DNA from: an uncultured Eubacteriales bacterium
GTDB lineage: Bacteria; Bacillota; Clostridia; Peptostreptococcales; Anaerovoracaceae
NCBI GenBank assembly: GCA_902803725.1
Contig: CADCRD010000164.1
Location: 1-23,249, forward strand
Direction of reading: 5' to 3'
DNA: 23,249 bases
The position numbers and the translations under genes are program-made. The notes beneath the pieces were generated by a model. It searched no databases, was not told where the DNA came from, and worked only from the letters and a program-made list of their open reading frames with translations. The number at the start of each line of letters is the position of its first letter. The first letter of the stretch is position 1. Below, piece by piece: positions 1-7,738 of this stretch.

Positions 1-419
1 AAGCCATGCCGGAAGGACTGGTCATTCTTGATATAAGCAGAATGGGTGATAAAGAAAAAACAATAGCATCCAGATGCACTGCAGCGATATACAATATGAA
101 AATAGACATGACAGATCTTAAGGTCACTGCACAGGAACTGTCGGAACTGATACCTGCGTTTTTAGGACAGCAGCACATAATTGTCCTTAAAAAAAGCAAA
201 AAGAAAAAAGAACCTGTTGCAACAGATATAAAAGAAAAAATCAAAGAAATTGATGTTAACATAGTGGACGATAATTTTATTATGACTATACTTTTGGATG
301 CCGGCAGTAATTCAAATCTTTCCCCTGAGCTGTTTTTTCAGGCTTTTAATGAATTTTCCGGAGCATGTATACCACGCGAAAGCGTTGATATTACAAGAAT
401 ACAGCTAATTTACCAATGA
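1..419 (+). CDS. DUF2344 / TIGR03936 radical SAM-associated protein, C-terminal part (cut by window edge)
   Basis: The open frame runs in from the left edge. The first ATG (position 6) is preceded in frame by an alanine codon, and the resulting A-M-P-E-G-L matches the usual start of the conserved core of this family (A-L-P-E-G-L), so that ATG is very probably internal. About 138 residues are visible. They contain a Lys-rich stretch near residues 60-70 and end in a D-I-T-R-I-Q-like tail resembling the R-I-x-R-T end typical of the family. In Firmicutes this protein is usually encoded with a radical SAM B12-binding protein, and often next to rng-rplU-rpmA. Its reaction is not established. Here the next gene is comEA, only 15 bp before that gene's promoter, with no clear terminator between. 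The family call rests on remembered motif similarity, so confidence is moderate. Confidence 0.65.
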   Translation, partial: AMPEGLVILDISRMGDKEKTIASRCTAAIYNMKIDMTDLKVTAQELSELIPAFLGQQHIIVLKKSKKKKEPVATDIKEKIKEIDVNIVDDNFIMTILLDAGSNSNLSPELFFQAFNEFSGACIPRESVDITRIQLIYQ

Positions 420-433
420 TTTACTGTTATTAT

Positions 434-462
434 TTGACATTAAATCTCCTTTGATCTATAAT
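434..462 (+). promoter_or_regulatory. SigA-type promoter of comEA
   Basis: A perfect TTGACA (-35, 434-439), a 17-base spacer and a perfect TATAAT (-10, 457-462) lie 32 bases before the comEA start. This is a full-consensus vegetative promoter, which suggests strong constitutive expression rather than expression only under a competence regulator. Confidence 0.85.
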
Positions 463-493
463 TTTATTATCACATTGAAGGGGGTTTTTTATT

Positions 494-1165
494 ATGACAC
501 ACAGCAGGTACAAAACTACGTTTAACAGGGAAAAGATCATCAGATTACTCATAATCGCTATAATTGTCTTATCAGCGTTATTTGTATTTATTATGCGTAC
601 CGGCGATAACAATATTAAGCTTGATAAATCCGATATAAAATCCGAAGAACAAATCTCTGAGAAAACCGGTGATGATCAGGGTACTGAAACTTCTTCTGAT
701 GTGGTGATCTGCGATGTCTCCGGAGCAGTTAAAACACCAAAAGTCGTTGAGCTAAAAAAAGGCTCCAGGATCAGTGACGCTATTGACGCAGCCGGTGGTC
801 TTACAAAGACTGCCGATATATCAAATATCAATAGGGCTGCTATTGTTAACGACGGAGACAAAATACTCATACCGGAAGAAGGAAAGCCGCAGACTGATAC
901 CCAAGTCAATTCCGGTCAGACAATCCGATCTTCAAATACTGATAATTCCCATACTGAGAGCGGTCTGACTTCAGGTAAGATCAGTATAAACAATGCGGAC
1001 AGCACTCAGCTTCAGACCATAAACGGCGTTGGGCCTGTCACCGCTGATAAGATCATTGCTTTCAGAGAGCAAAACGGAGGTTTTACCAAAATTGAGCAGC
1101 TGAAAGAAATCAGCGGTATCGGAGACAAAACATTCGAAAAAATGAAAGATCAGGTCTCGCTTTAA
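494..1165 (+). CDS. comEA: ComEA-family DNA-binding protein
   Basis: ComEA is a membrane-anchored receptor that binds double-stranded DNA outside the membrane and passes it to the ComEC channel; some relatives serve other DNA-handling roles. The 223-residue protein has a basic N-terminus, one membrane segment (about 14-34), an acidic linker, an SLBB domain (about 69-127, starting V-V-I-C-D-V-S-G-A-V), a Ser/Thr-rich linker, and a C-terminal double helix-hairpin-helix (about 163-223) with I-N-N-A-D, G-V-G (178-180) and G-I-G (208-210). This order and length are typical of Firmicute ComEA. The start is supported by a GAAGGGGG ribosome binding site. comEC, usually the next gene, is not here: a DUF896 gene follows instead. 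Natural transformation therefore cannot be inferred from this locus alone. Confidence 0.92.
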   Translation: MTHSRYKTTFNREKIIRLLIIAIIVLSALFVFIMRTGDNNIKLDKSDIKSEEQISEKTGDDQGTETSSDVVICDVSGAVKTPKVVELKKGSRISDAIDAAGGLTKTADISNINRAAIVNDGDKILIPEEGKPQTDTQVNSGQTIRSSNTDNSHTESGLTSGKISINNADSTQLQTINGVGPVTADKIIAFREQNGGFTKIEQLKEISGIGDKTFEKMKDQVSL

Positions 1166-1219
1166 ATTCTGAACTAAAACGCACACAAATAGCTGTAAAC
1201 CGGTATTGCGAATGTTCAT

Positions 1220-1249
1220 TTGAATTATTATTGTCATTACAATTATAAT
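1220..1249 (+). promoter_or_regulatory. possible promoter of the DUF896 gene
   Basis: TTGAAT (1220-1225), an 18-base spacer and TATAAT (1244-1249) lie about 70 bases before the DUF896 start, in the 152-bp gap after comEA. A weaker alternative -10 (TATAGT, 1280-1285) lies nearer the gene but lacks a good -35. No hairpin terminator for comEA is evident in the gap, so read-through is also possible. Confidence 0.4.
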
Positions 1250-1317
1250 AAATCACTGTTTATTTTTTTCAAAATGATGTATAGTGTTAAAGGAAAAAGG
1301 TAAAAGGAGAAGGAACA

Positions 1318-1506
1318 GTGATCACAGATGAAATGATAGCGAGAATTAATGAGCTTGCAGCTAAATCAAAAACTGAAGAAGGTCTGACGAAAGAGGAAAA
1401 AAACGAACAGAAGAAACTGCGCGAACAGTATCTTCAGTCTATAAGAGAAAATGTCAGGTCACAGCTGGAACGGATCGAATTCGTAGATGATAAGCCAAAA
1501 CACTGA
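1318..1506 (+). CDS. DUF896 (YnzC-type) small cytoplasmic protein
   Basis: This is a 62-residue, highly charged helical protein. The N-terminal half contains I-A-R-I-N-E-L-A-A-K-S-K, then G-L-T-x-E-E-K-x-E-Q-x-x-L-R-x-x-Y, which is the DUF896 signature forming a two-helix hairpin. The start is GTG, supported by a good AAAGGAGAAGG ribosome binding site a few bases upstream. Members are common in Firmicutes. In Bacillus subtilis the paralogue ynzC is the last gene of the LexA-controlled yneA-yneB-ynzC operon, but the molecular role is unknown. It abuts the stop codon of the convergent aldo/keto reductase gene with no spacer. An imperfect LexA half-site lies upstream (see findings). Confidence 0.88.
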   Translation: MITDEMIARINELAAKSKTEEGLTKEEKNEQKKLREQYLQSIRENVRSQLERIEFVDDKPKH

Positions 1507-2496
1507 CTATGTATGATCGATCATAATCAGCGCTCTGACCGGACATACGGGGGCACAGTATCCGCACGTAAGGCAAACGGAATGGTCTATATCACACAGG
1601 CCATTTTTGTTTATATAAACAGCATTATTCGGACATCTGTTTTTACATGAAAGACAGCCTATACAGTCATCCTGACTGATAAACATCTTTTTGTTTCTCA
1701 TATCGGGAACATAATCCTCAGCGAGAGTTCCTTCGGCATATTCGGCCGCCCGGTCGATTTCTTCTTTTTTTGTAAAACCAATGACCATAGCATCCACACC
1801 TTCGATCGAAGAAACATAATCAAGACATTCTCTGTATTCAGCTGTCAGATTTCCTCCACCGAATACTTTCATTGCAAAAACACCTTTGCCATTGGCATGA
1901 CATTTATTTATTGCGGCAGACATGTCTTTGGCACTGCCCGGGCCAAGACCGTTTCTTATGCCCAGACCATCTTTGTTTATCAAAGGAAATACCACATCGC
2001 ATTCCTTAACACCGGCAACATAGGAACAGACATCCTGATGATGAGTAGAGATTCCCATGGCCCTGATAACACCTTGTTTTTTAGCTTCTTTCAGATATTC
2101 CCACGCACCACTGCGTGAAATAAAATCTTCCGGGCTGTATACTTCATGCAAAAGAAATATATCGATCATATCACGCCCCAGCTGGCTCAATGCATCATTG
2201 ACAGCATTTTTCATTTCTTTATAGCTTCCTGACAGGCACTTACTGGAAATGACTGGCAGATCATACGGCTTCTGCGCTGCATCCGGGAAATATGCGTCAA
2301 ATCCTGGTTTCATATACTTGTAAGTATCATAATATTCAGCAGTATCAAAAAAGCTGATCCCTCTTGAAAGTGCGTATTTGATAAGTTCAGAGCCTTCTTC
2401 GATAGAAAGATCCATCTGCGAGGCGCCCATTGGAAGTACTCCGAATCCTATCTCTGAAATCTTTATTCCTGTTTTTCCTAAAAATACTTTGTTCAT
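1507..2496 (-). CDS. aldo/keto reductase with C-terminal 2[4Fe-4S] ferredoxin domain
   Basis: This is a TIM-barrel oxidoreductase fused to an iron-sulphur tail, 329 residues. The AKR catalytic tetrad is visible: D51 (F-F-D-T-A-E-Y-Y), Y56, K86 (V-I-S-S-K-C) and H117 (F-L-L-H). The C-terminus has two ferredoxin-type clusters, C278-x2-C281-x2-C284-x3-C288 and C308-x2-C311-x2-C314-x3-C318. Such fusions are widespread in anaerobes. They probably exchange electrons through the clusters as well as or instead of NAD(P)H, but the substrate is unknown. I chose the ATG at 2496 because a GGAGGT ribosome binding site sits 7 bases before it; an in-frame start 9 codons upstream would bury that site. It is divergent from alaS across a 90-bp gap and converges on the DUF896 gene with no spacer. 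Confidence 0.9.
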   Translation of the reverse strand: MNKVFLGKTGIKISEIGFGVLPMGASQMDLSIEEGSELIKYALSRGISFFDTAEYYDTYKYMKPGFDAYFPDAAQKPYDLPVISSKCLSGSYKEMKNAVNDALSQLGRDMIDIFLLHEVYSPEDFISRSGAWEYLKEAKKQGVIRAMGISTHHQDVCSYVAGVKECDVVFPLINKDGLGIRNGLGPGSAKDMSAAINKCHANGKGVFAMKVFGGGNLTAEYRECLDYVSSIEGVDAMVIGFTKKEEIDRAAEYAEGTLAEDYVPDMRNKKMFISQDDCIGCLSCKNRCPNNAVYINKNGLCDIDHSVCLTCGYCAPVCPVRALIMIDHT

Positions 2497-2510
2497 AGTG
2501 ACCTCCGATA

Positions 2511-2539
2511 TTGATTTTAACACATGATAGGAGTAAAAT
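2511..2539 (+). promoter_or_regulatory. probable promoter of alaS
   Basis: TTGATT (2511-2516), a 17-base spacer and TAAAAT (2534-2539) lie in the 90-bp gap between the divergent aldo/keto reductase and alaS. The resulting leader is only about 40 bases, too short for a T-box, so alaS here appears not to be under tRNA-sensing attenuation. Confidence 0.6.
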
Positions 2540-2586
2540 ATATTGGATTATTTGTAATTTACGGAAGGAAAAAAGGGTAACTGACA

Positions 2587-5220
2587 ATGGAAAAAATGGG
2601 TTTAAATCAAATCAGAGAAGAATTCTTGAAGTTCTGGGAAAGCAAAGGCCATTACAGGCTTAAAAGTTTTCCTCTGATCCCTCAGCATGATAAGAGTCTT
2701 CTGGTAATAAATTCAGGAATGGCGCCAATGAAAGCATTTTTTGCAGGCACTGAGGAACCACCTTCAAAAAGGGTCACTACCTGTCAGAAGTGTATCCGGA
2801 CACCCGACCTTGAAAATGTCGGACATACTGCCCGTCACGGCACATTCTTTGAAATGATGGGCAATTTCTCATTTGGTGATTATTTTAAAGAGGATGCTAT
2901 CAAATGGGCATGGGAATTTTCCACGGAAGTGCTGAAACTCCCTGAAGAAAAACTTTGGGTGACTATATACGAGAACGATGATGAGGCACGTGAGATATGG
3001 CATGATAAGATCGGTGTGCCTGATGAGAAGATCGTCAGACTCGGAAAAGATGATAATTTCTGGCAAATAGGCACAGGCCCATGCGGACCTTGTTCGGAAA
3101 TATACTATGACAGAGGCGAGGCTTACAGCTGCGGCAGACCGGACTGCAAACCCGGATGCGAATGCGACAGATATATCGAATACTGGAATCTGGTATTCAC
3201 ACAGTTTGATGCAAAAGAGGACGGAACATACGGAGATCTCGTCCAGAAAAATATCGATACAGGTCTTGGACTTGAAAGAATGGCATGCATCATGCAGGGG
3301 GTCGATTCCATATTCGATGTTGACACACTTCGTCACGTTATCCAGGCAATCGAAAACAGGCTGAACGTTAAATATGTCGGTGACGGCAGCGGTGAATTTG
3401 ACATTCCGATCAGGATCGTAACTGATCACGTCAGATCAGCCACATTCATGATAGGCGACAAGATCATGCCCGGCAATGAAGGCAGAGGCTATGTCCTTCG
3501 CAGACTTATCAGAAGAGCTGCGCGCAACGGACGCAAAATGAACGCAGACGGTTATTTTCTTTCTGATATTGTCGATGCCGTAATAGATATCTGCGGTGAC
3601 GCATATCCTGAACTCAAAGAGCAGCGTGTATTCATCAAAAAAATCGTTGAAAGTGAAGAAAGAAAATTTGCCGAGACGCTCGATCAGGGCATGGAAATGA
3701 TAAACGGATTCATCGAGGAAATGAAAAAAGAGGGCACAACAGTTCTTTCGGGCGAAAAAGCATTCAAGCTGCACGATACATACGGCTTCCCAGTCGATAT
3801 CACAGAAGATATCCTTCAGGAAGAAGGGTATAGTCTCGATAAAGCAGGTTTCGAAGAGCATATGGCTCAGCAAAAGGCTGCGGGAAAGGAAGATGCAGCT
3901 GAAACCGATACAGCATGGGACTATGAGGGCTATGCCGAGCTCGAAGACAAAGTTACCGAATTTACCGGCTATGAAAAAGCTGAAGATGACGCATCTGTGA
4001 TTGCGATCTACAGAGATCATATTCCTGTTGAATCTCTGTCAGAAGAAATTACAGGTACTGTTGTTTTAGACAAGACACCGTTTTATGCAACCAGCGGCGG
4101 ACAGATCGCTGATACAGGGCTGATGTTTGAAAGCGAAACCGGCGAGGGATTTGAAGGATTCGTAAGCGATGTAAACAAACATGACAACGTATTCCTTCAC
4201 ACAGTTACGGTCAATTCAGGTGTACTGAAGGTCGGAGACAAAATTCACTGCAGAGTGAATATCCGGGACAGAAACAATTCATCCAGAAACCACACTGCGA
4301 CACATCTTCTGCACGCCGCACTAAGAGAAGTGCTCGGAGAACACGTTCAGCAGGCCGGTTCACTTGTAACGAAGGATTCACTGAGATTTGATTTCAGTCA
4401 TTTTGAAGCAATGACTGACGATCAGATCAAAACAGTTGAAAATATCGTCAATGATAAGATCTCAGAATTTCTGCCTGTAACGACAAAGATAATGAGCATC
4501 AAAGAAGCATCGTCTGAAGGTGCCATCGGCCTTTTTGACAGCAAATACGGCGATGTAGTAAGAGTGGTCAGTATAGGGGACTACAGCAAAGAGCTATGCG
4601 GGGGAATACATGTCAAAAATTCCGGTCAGATCGGTGCACTCAGGATCTTAAACGAAAACGGCATTGCCAGCGGAGTTCGCAGGATCGAAGCTGTAACGGG
4701 CCCGGGGATCGCTGCGCACGACAAGATGCAGAGTGAGATCCTTGATGCTGTATGTGAAAAGCTTAAAACAAAACCTGATCAGCTTGCTGTACGCATAGAT
4801 TCACTTGTCACTGAAATGCAGGAAACAAAGAGAGAACTCAATGAATTGAAGAACGCTCAGCTGGCCAGTGCATCAGATGAGATCATCAAAGATGCAAAGG
4901 AAATCAACGGAGTCCGCCTGATCACAAAAAGCTTTGAAGGCCTCAGCATAGATGAGCTGAGAACCATTTCTGACGAAGTCAAAGCCGACAATAAAAACAT
5001 TGCCTTAGTTCTGGCCGCAGTTAATGAAAGTAAAGTTACATTTCTTGTTTCATTAACAGACGATGTGGTACAAAAAGGATATAATGCAGGAAAAATGATC
5101 AAAGAAATAGCGAAGGCTGCCGGCGGCGGTGGCGGCGGGAAGGCTGATATGGCTCAGGCCGGAGCAAAAGATCCGTCAAAGCTGGATGATGCTTTTAAAG
5201 TTGCTGAAGAGTTGCTGTAA
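2587..5220 (+). CDS. alaS: alanine--tRNA ligase
   Basis: This enzyme charges tRNA-Ala and clears mischarged Ser/Gly-tRNA. The 877 residues match the bacterial norm. The aminoacylation core has S-G-M-A-P-M-K, T-x-x-Q-x-C-I-R, G-N-F-S-F-G-D-Y-F (motif 2 region) and D-T-G-L-G-L-E-R (motif 3). The editing domain has H-T-A-T-H-L-L-H and C-G-G-I-H-V, giving the zinc-binding H/H/C/H set. The C-Ala domain ends with a Gly-rich stretch of six glycines and K-A-D-M-A-Q-A-G. A cysteine-rich insert near residue 180 (S-C-G-R-P-D-C-K-P-G-C-E-C-D-R) is, from memory, typical of clostridial AlaS. An AAGGG ribosome binding site lies 9 bases before the chosen ATG; a second in-frame ATG three codons later is possible. 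ireB follows after about 75 bp with its own promoter. Confidence 0.97.
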   Translation: MEKMGLNQIREEFLKFWESKGHYRLKSFPLIPQHDKSLLVINSGMAPMKAFFAGTEEPPSKRVTTCQKCIRTPDLENVGHTARHGTFFEMMGNFSFGDYFKEDAIKWAWEFSTEVLKLPEEKLWVTIYENDDEAREIWHDKIGVPDEKIVRLGKDDNFWQIGTGPCGPCSEIYYDRGEAYSCGRPDCKPGCECDRYIEYWNLVFTQFDAKEDGTYGDLVQKNIDTGLGLERMACIMQGVDSIFDVDTLRHVIQAIENRLNVKYVGDGSGEFDIPIRIVTDHVRSATFMIGDKIMPGNEGRGYVLRRLIRRAARNGRKMNADGYFLSDIVDAVIDICGDAYPELKEQRVFIKKIVESEERKFAETLDQGMEMINGFIEEMKKEGTTVLSGEKAFKLHDTYGFPVDITEDILQEEGYSLDKAGFEEHMAQQKAAGKEDAAETDTAWDYEGYAELEDKVTEFTGYEKAEDDASVIAIYRDHIPVESLSEEITGTVVLDKTPFYATSGGQIADTGLMFESETGEGFEGFVSDVNKHDNVFLHTVTVNSGVLKVGDKIHCRVNIRDRNNSSRNHTATHLLHAALREVLGEHVQQAGSLVTKDSLRFDFSHFEAMTDDQIKTVENIVNDKISEFLPVTTKIMSIKEASSEGAIGLFDSKYGDVVRVVSIGDYSKELCGGIHVKNSGQIGALRILNENGIASGVRRIEAVTGPGIAAHDKMQSEILDAVCEKLKTKPDQLAVRIDSLVTEMQETKRELNELKNAQLASASDEIIKDAKEINGVRLITKSFEGLSIDELRTISDEVKADNKNIALVLAAVNESKVTFLVSLTDDVVQKGYNAGKMIKEIAKAAGGGGGGKADMAQAGAKDPSKLDDAFKVAEELL

Positions 5221-5235
5221 ATGCGGAAATCTCCC

Positions 5236-5264
5236 TTGTAAAAAACAAATGTTTGTACTATAAT
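5236..5264 (+). promoter_or_regulatory. promoter of ireB
   Basis: TTGTAA (5236-5241), a 17-base spacer and a perfect TATAAT (5259-5264) end 30 bases before the ireB start. The spacer contains the near-palindrome ACAAA-TG-TTTGT (5245-5256), which could be an operator but may be chance in AT-rich DNA. Confidence 0.7.
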
Positions 5265-5294
5265 GAACAAAGCATTAACAGAAAGGAGACTGTA

Positions 5295-5546
5295 ATGGAT
5301 TCAAGAAATACACTGTTGTTTGACAGCTTGTCAAAAACTGAACAGAAAACTCCAAGGCAGATCCTCGAAGAAGTTTATACTGCTCTGGAAGAACGCGGAT
5401 ACAATCCGATCGACCAGATCGTAGGTTACCTTCTTTCAGGCGATCCTTCATATATTACAAGTCACAATAATGCCAGAAACATTATAAGACAGATAGACAG
5501 GGATGACCTGGCAGAGGAAATCGTAAGGAATTTTCTTGACAAGTAA
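5295..5546 (+). CDS. ireB: IreB family regulatory phosphoprotein (DUF965, YrzL)
   Basis: IreB is a small dimeric cytoplasmic protein. In Enterococcus faecalis it is phosphorylated by the PASTA kinase IreK at N-terminal threonines and affects cephalosporin tolerance. The 83 residues match the family: a short N-terminal tail with one threonine (T6 in M-D-S-R-N-T), then a conserved helical core (I-L-E-E-V-Y-x-A-L-E-E-R-G-Y-N-P-I-D-Q-I-V-G-Y-L-L-S-G-D-P-x-Y-I-T), ending in the R-x-I-x-R-D-x-L-x-E-E-I-V-R-x-F-L pattern. The start follows an AAAGGAG site by 7 bases; an upstream in-frame ATG (5253) lies in the promoter and is rejected. The order alaS-ireB-ruvX is conserved in Firmicutes. Here a terminator separates ireB from ruvX. 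Confidence 0.95.
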   Translation: MDSRNTLLFDSLSKTEQKTPRQILEEVYTALEERGYNPIDQIVGYLLSGDPSYITSHNNARNIIRQIDRDDLAEEIVRNFLDK

Positions 5547-5555
5547 AATGATATA

Positions 5556-5579
5556 GGGTCGCATAAACGACCCTTTTTT
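5556..5579 (+). terminator. intrinsic terminator after ireB
   Basis: A six-base-pair GGGTCG / CGACCC stem (5556-5561 with 5568-5573) with a six-base loop is followed directly by six T residues. It lies ten bases after the ireB stop and would make alaS/ireB transcription end before ruvX. Confidence 0.88.
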
Positions 5580-5661
5580 CTTTTGCAGTTAGTATTTACA
5601 TGCCGAATAACTGTTTAAAAACCAGTTCTCAGGCTTATATTATCGACAGCAATATTTTAAA

Positions 5662-6114
5662 ATGAGAAAAATCGGATTAGATGTAGGCGACAAAACAATA
5701 GGCGTTGCAGTCAGTGACGAGCTTCTGATCGCCGCAAACGGTATAACAACCATAGAAAGAATAGGTATCAGGAAAGACTGTGACAAGGTCATGGCACTGA
5801 TCAGAGAATATGATTGTGACACTGTTGTTATAGGGCTTAATAAAATGCTCAATGGCAGCGACAGCCCACAGACAGAAAAAGTATATGAATTCAAGGTGAT
5901 GCTTGAAAACAAAATGCGCTCATCAGGCATGGCAAATATTAAAATCGTTTATTACGATGAAAGATTTACAACTAAAATCGCCGAAAGGGTGCTGATCGAA
6001 GGCCGTGTAAGACGTGAAAACAGAAAAAAGGTAATAGACAAGCAGGCTGCTGTTCTGATCCTTCAGGGTTATTTGGACACAATAGCAAACAGCAACACTA
6101 TCAATGAGGAATAA
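5662..6114 (+). CDS. ruvX: YqgF/RuvX family RNase H-fold nuclease
   Basis: This family is annotated as a putative Holliday-junction resolvase and is also implicated in pre-16S rRNA 5'-end processing. The 150-residue protein shows the RNase H-like fold motifs: G-L-D-V-G-D-K-T-I-G-V-A-V-S-D with D7, V-V-I-G-L-N-K-M-L-N-G, Y-Y-D-E-R-F-T-T with E100, and I-D-K-Q-A-A-V-x-I-L-Q-x-Y-L-D with D126. These acidic residues are the expected metal ligands. No good ribosome binding site precedes the ATG, but the Met matches the usual family start. The gene starts a new unit after the ireB terminator. Its stop codon lies 2 bases before the downstream VanW-domain gene, and the two are probably coupled. In many Firmicutes a DUF1292 gene (yrzB) occupies that downstream position. 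Confidence 0.94.
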   Translation: MRKIGLDVGDKTIGVAVSDELLIAANGITTIERIGIRKDCDKVMALIREYDCDTVVIGLNKMLNGSDSPQTEKVYEFKVMLENKMRSSGMANIKIVYYDERFTTKIAERVLIEGRVRRENRKKVIDKQAAVLILQGYLDTIANSNTINEE

Positions 6115-6115
6115 C

Positions 6116-7579
6116 ATGACAGAAAATACAGCAACTTCAAAAAGCAAGAAAAAAACTGCGTTTATAGTTATTGCTGCAATAATCGGCATACTCATTATTG
6201 TGGGTATCGTTTTTATGATTCATGCTAATTCTTATGTTAATAAAGCATTGAAAAAGTATGACAATAAAATTCTGGACGGTGTTTCAATTGAGAATGTCTC
6301 TGTTGCTGCAATGACAAAAAAAATGGCTGCTGATACTATTAATTATCATATCGAGCACAACACAAAAAAAGGATATATTCTGCTTAAGTACAAGGATATA
6401 GAGAAAAAACTCAAGGTAGGCAAAATCGATATAGCTTATGATGTGGATAAAGCAGTAGATTCAGCTTATAACGTTGCAAGGGAAGGGAATTTCCTAAAAA
6501 AATATTTTAAACTGCACTCAATATTTGACGATAAAGAAACAACAAACATAAAGATCAATAAGAGCATAACTGACGAAACTTCTCAGGTCATCATTGATAA
6601 AAACGCCAGATTCTTTAACAGAAAGCCTCAGGACGCACGGATCACTATCGGTAAAAAAAATAAAGTCATTATCGTAAAGGAAAAAGAGGGGACTGAAATC
6701 ATCAAAGGCAAAACATATGAATCTTTGACTTCATTCATCAAAAAAGACTGGAATATGAAGGAAGGAACGGTGACCGTATTCGTCAAAACCGAGCAGCCAA
6801 AGGTAAAGGAAAAAGATCTGAGTCATATGAAAGATGTTCTGGGTATATATACGACTTCGTATGACTACGGTTATACCGGCAGGAGAAAGAACATAGAAAA
6901 CGGATGCCGTAAAATCAACGGAAGTATTGTCGAACCCGGAAAAGTTTTTTCTGTTTATAAAGCTGTCGGCCCGTTTACGGCCAAGAATGGATATTATCTT
7001 GCCGGAACATACCAGGGAAATGATGTAGTGGACGATTACGGCGGAGGCATCTGTCAGGTCGCTACCACACTTTATAATGCTGCTATTCTGTCAGAAATGA
7101 AAATAAAAGAACGTCACAATCATGGCATGACGATCCATTATGTTCCGCTGTCATTTGATGCCGCCATTTCGGGGAATCAAGAAGATCTCAAATTCGAAAA
7201 CAATAACAAAAAATCCATTTACATATACGGCAGAACGACCGATTCCGGCTCAATTACTTTCGCTATTATAGGAGAAGAAAGCAGGCCTGCGAACAGAAAA
7301 ATCAAATTTACTTCAAAAACTCTTTCTGTCAATCCTCCGGGAACAAAGGAAATAATGGATAAAACCCTCGAAAAAGGCAAGAGGGTCGTTGAGAAATACG
7401 GTGTTACGGGATATTCTGCAGAACTGTGGAAAACTGTATATATTGATGGCAAAGAAAAGAAAAAATACAAGTTCAACAGCAGTTATTACAGTTCGGTCAA
7501 TCAGGAAGTCAGAGTTGGGACAAAAGAGCCCAAAAAAGATAAGAAAGATAAAAAAACAAAGAAAAAGAAAAAACAGTAG
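6116..7579 (+). CDS. VanW family protein, membrane-anchored cell-envelope protein
   Basis: The protein has 487 residues: a basic N-terminus, a single membrane anchor (about 14-36), an extracellular region of about 200 residues resembling the putative peptidoglycan-binding repeats (PG_binding_4) found before VanW domains, a VanW domain (about 242-375) with R-K-x-N-I-x-x-G, G-x-I-V-x-P-G-K-V-F-S and the hallmark G-G-G-I-C-Q-V-A-T-T-L-Y-N-A-A (309-323), a C-terminal beta-rich segment possibly related to G5, and a very Lys-rich end. VanW domains occur in vancomycin-resistance clusters and many envelope proteins, but their chemistry is unknown. No other van genes are nearby, so a resistance role is not implied. 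I chose the ATG at 6116 because a TGAGGA site precedes it; the frame also has an ATG at 6104 inside ruvX. Confidence 0.88.
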   Translation: MTENTATSKSKKKTAFIVIAAIIGILIIVGIVFMIHANSYVNKALKKYDNKILDGVSIENVSVAAMTKKMAADTINYHIEHNTKKGYILLKYKDIEKKLKVGKIDIAYDVDKAVDSAYNVAREGNFLKKYFKLHSIFDDKETTNIKINKSITDETSQVIIDKNARFFNRKPQDARITIGKKNKVIIVKEKEGTEIIKGKTYESLTSFIKKDWNMKEGTVTVFVKTEQPKVKEKDLSHMKDVLGIYTTSYDYGYTGRRKNIENGCRKINGSIVEPGKVFSVYKAVGPFTAKNGYYLAGTYQGNDVVDDYGGGICQVATTLYNAAILSEMKIKERHNHGMTIHYVPLSFDAAISGNQEDLKFENNNKKSIYIYGRTTDSGSITFAIIGEESRPANRKIKFTSKTLSVNPPGTKEIMDKTLEKGKRVVEKYGVTGYSAELWKTVYIDGKEKKKYKFNSSYYSSVNQEVRVGTKEPKKDKKDKKTKKKKKQ

Positions 7580-7602
7580 TATAAATGTCACTGATCATAT
7601 GA

Positions 7603-7634
7603 TGACCGGCTTCGTCGTAAAGCGAGGCCGGTCA
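7603..7634 (+). terminator. probable hairpin terminator after the VanW-domain gene
   Basis: A 12-bp stem (7603-7614 with 7623-7634, one G-U pair) with an eight-base loop starts about 23 bases after the stop codon. The following sequence is AT-rich but has no clean T run, so it may terminate inefficiently or act as an mRNA 3'-end stabiliser. Confidence 0.55.
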
Positions 7635-7648
7635 CTTAATTATATCTA

Positions 7649-7676
7649 TTGACTAACGCTTAATTTATGGTAAAAT
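7649..7676 (+). promoter_or_regulatory. probable promoter of the orphan regulator gene
   Basis: TTGACT (7649-7654), a 16-base spacer and TAAAAT (7671-7676) lie 62 bases before the start of the gene at 7739. Together with the hairpin upstream and the inverted repeat downstream, this suggests a single-gene transcript. Confidence 0.55.
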
Positions 7677-7738
7677 ATTACATGCAATAAGCATAAACAG
7701 GGTACAATTATTCTGAAATAAGAATAGGAGTACCTTTC

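Noticed and set aside
2523..2587. Possible T-box or riboswitch before alaS
   Set aside because: The leader after the predicted promoter is only about 40 bases, too short for a T-box, and no terminator hairpin is present.
2869..4020. Long antisense open frames (186 and 194 codons) inside alaS
   Set aside because: They mirror the codon pattern of alaS, have no recognisable domain or ribosome binding site, and overlap a certain gene.
6116..7579. Glycopeptide-resistance cluster suggested by VanW
   Set aside because: VanW domains are common in Firmicute envelope proteins, and no vanA/H/X/Y/R/S genes are nearby.
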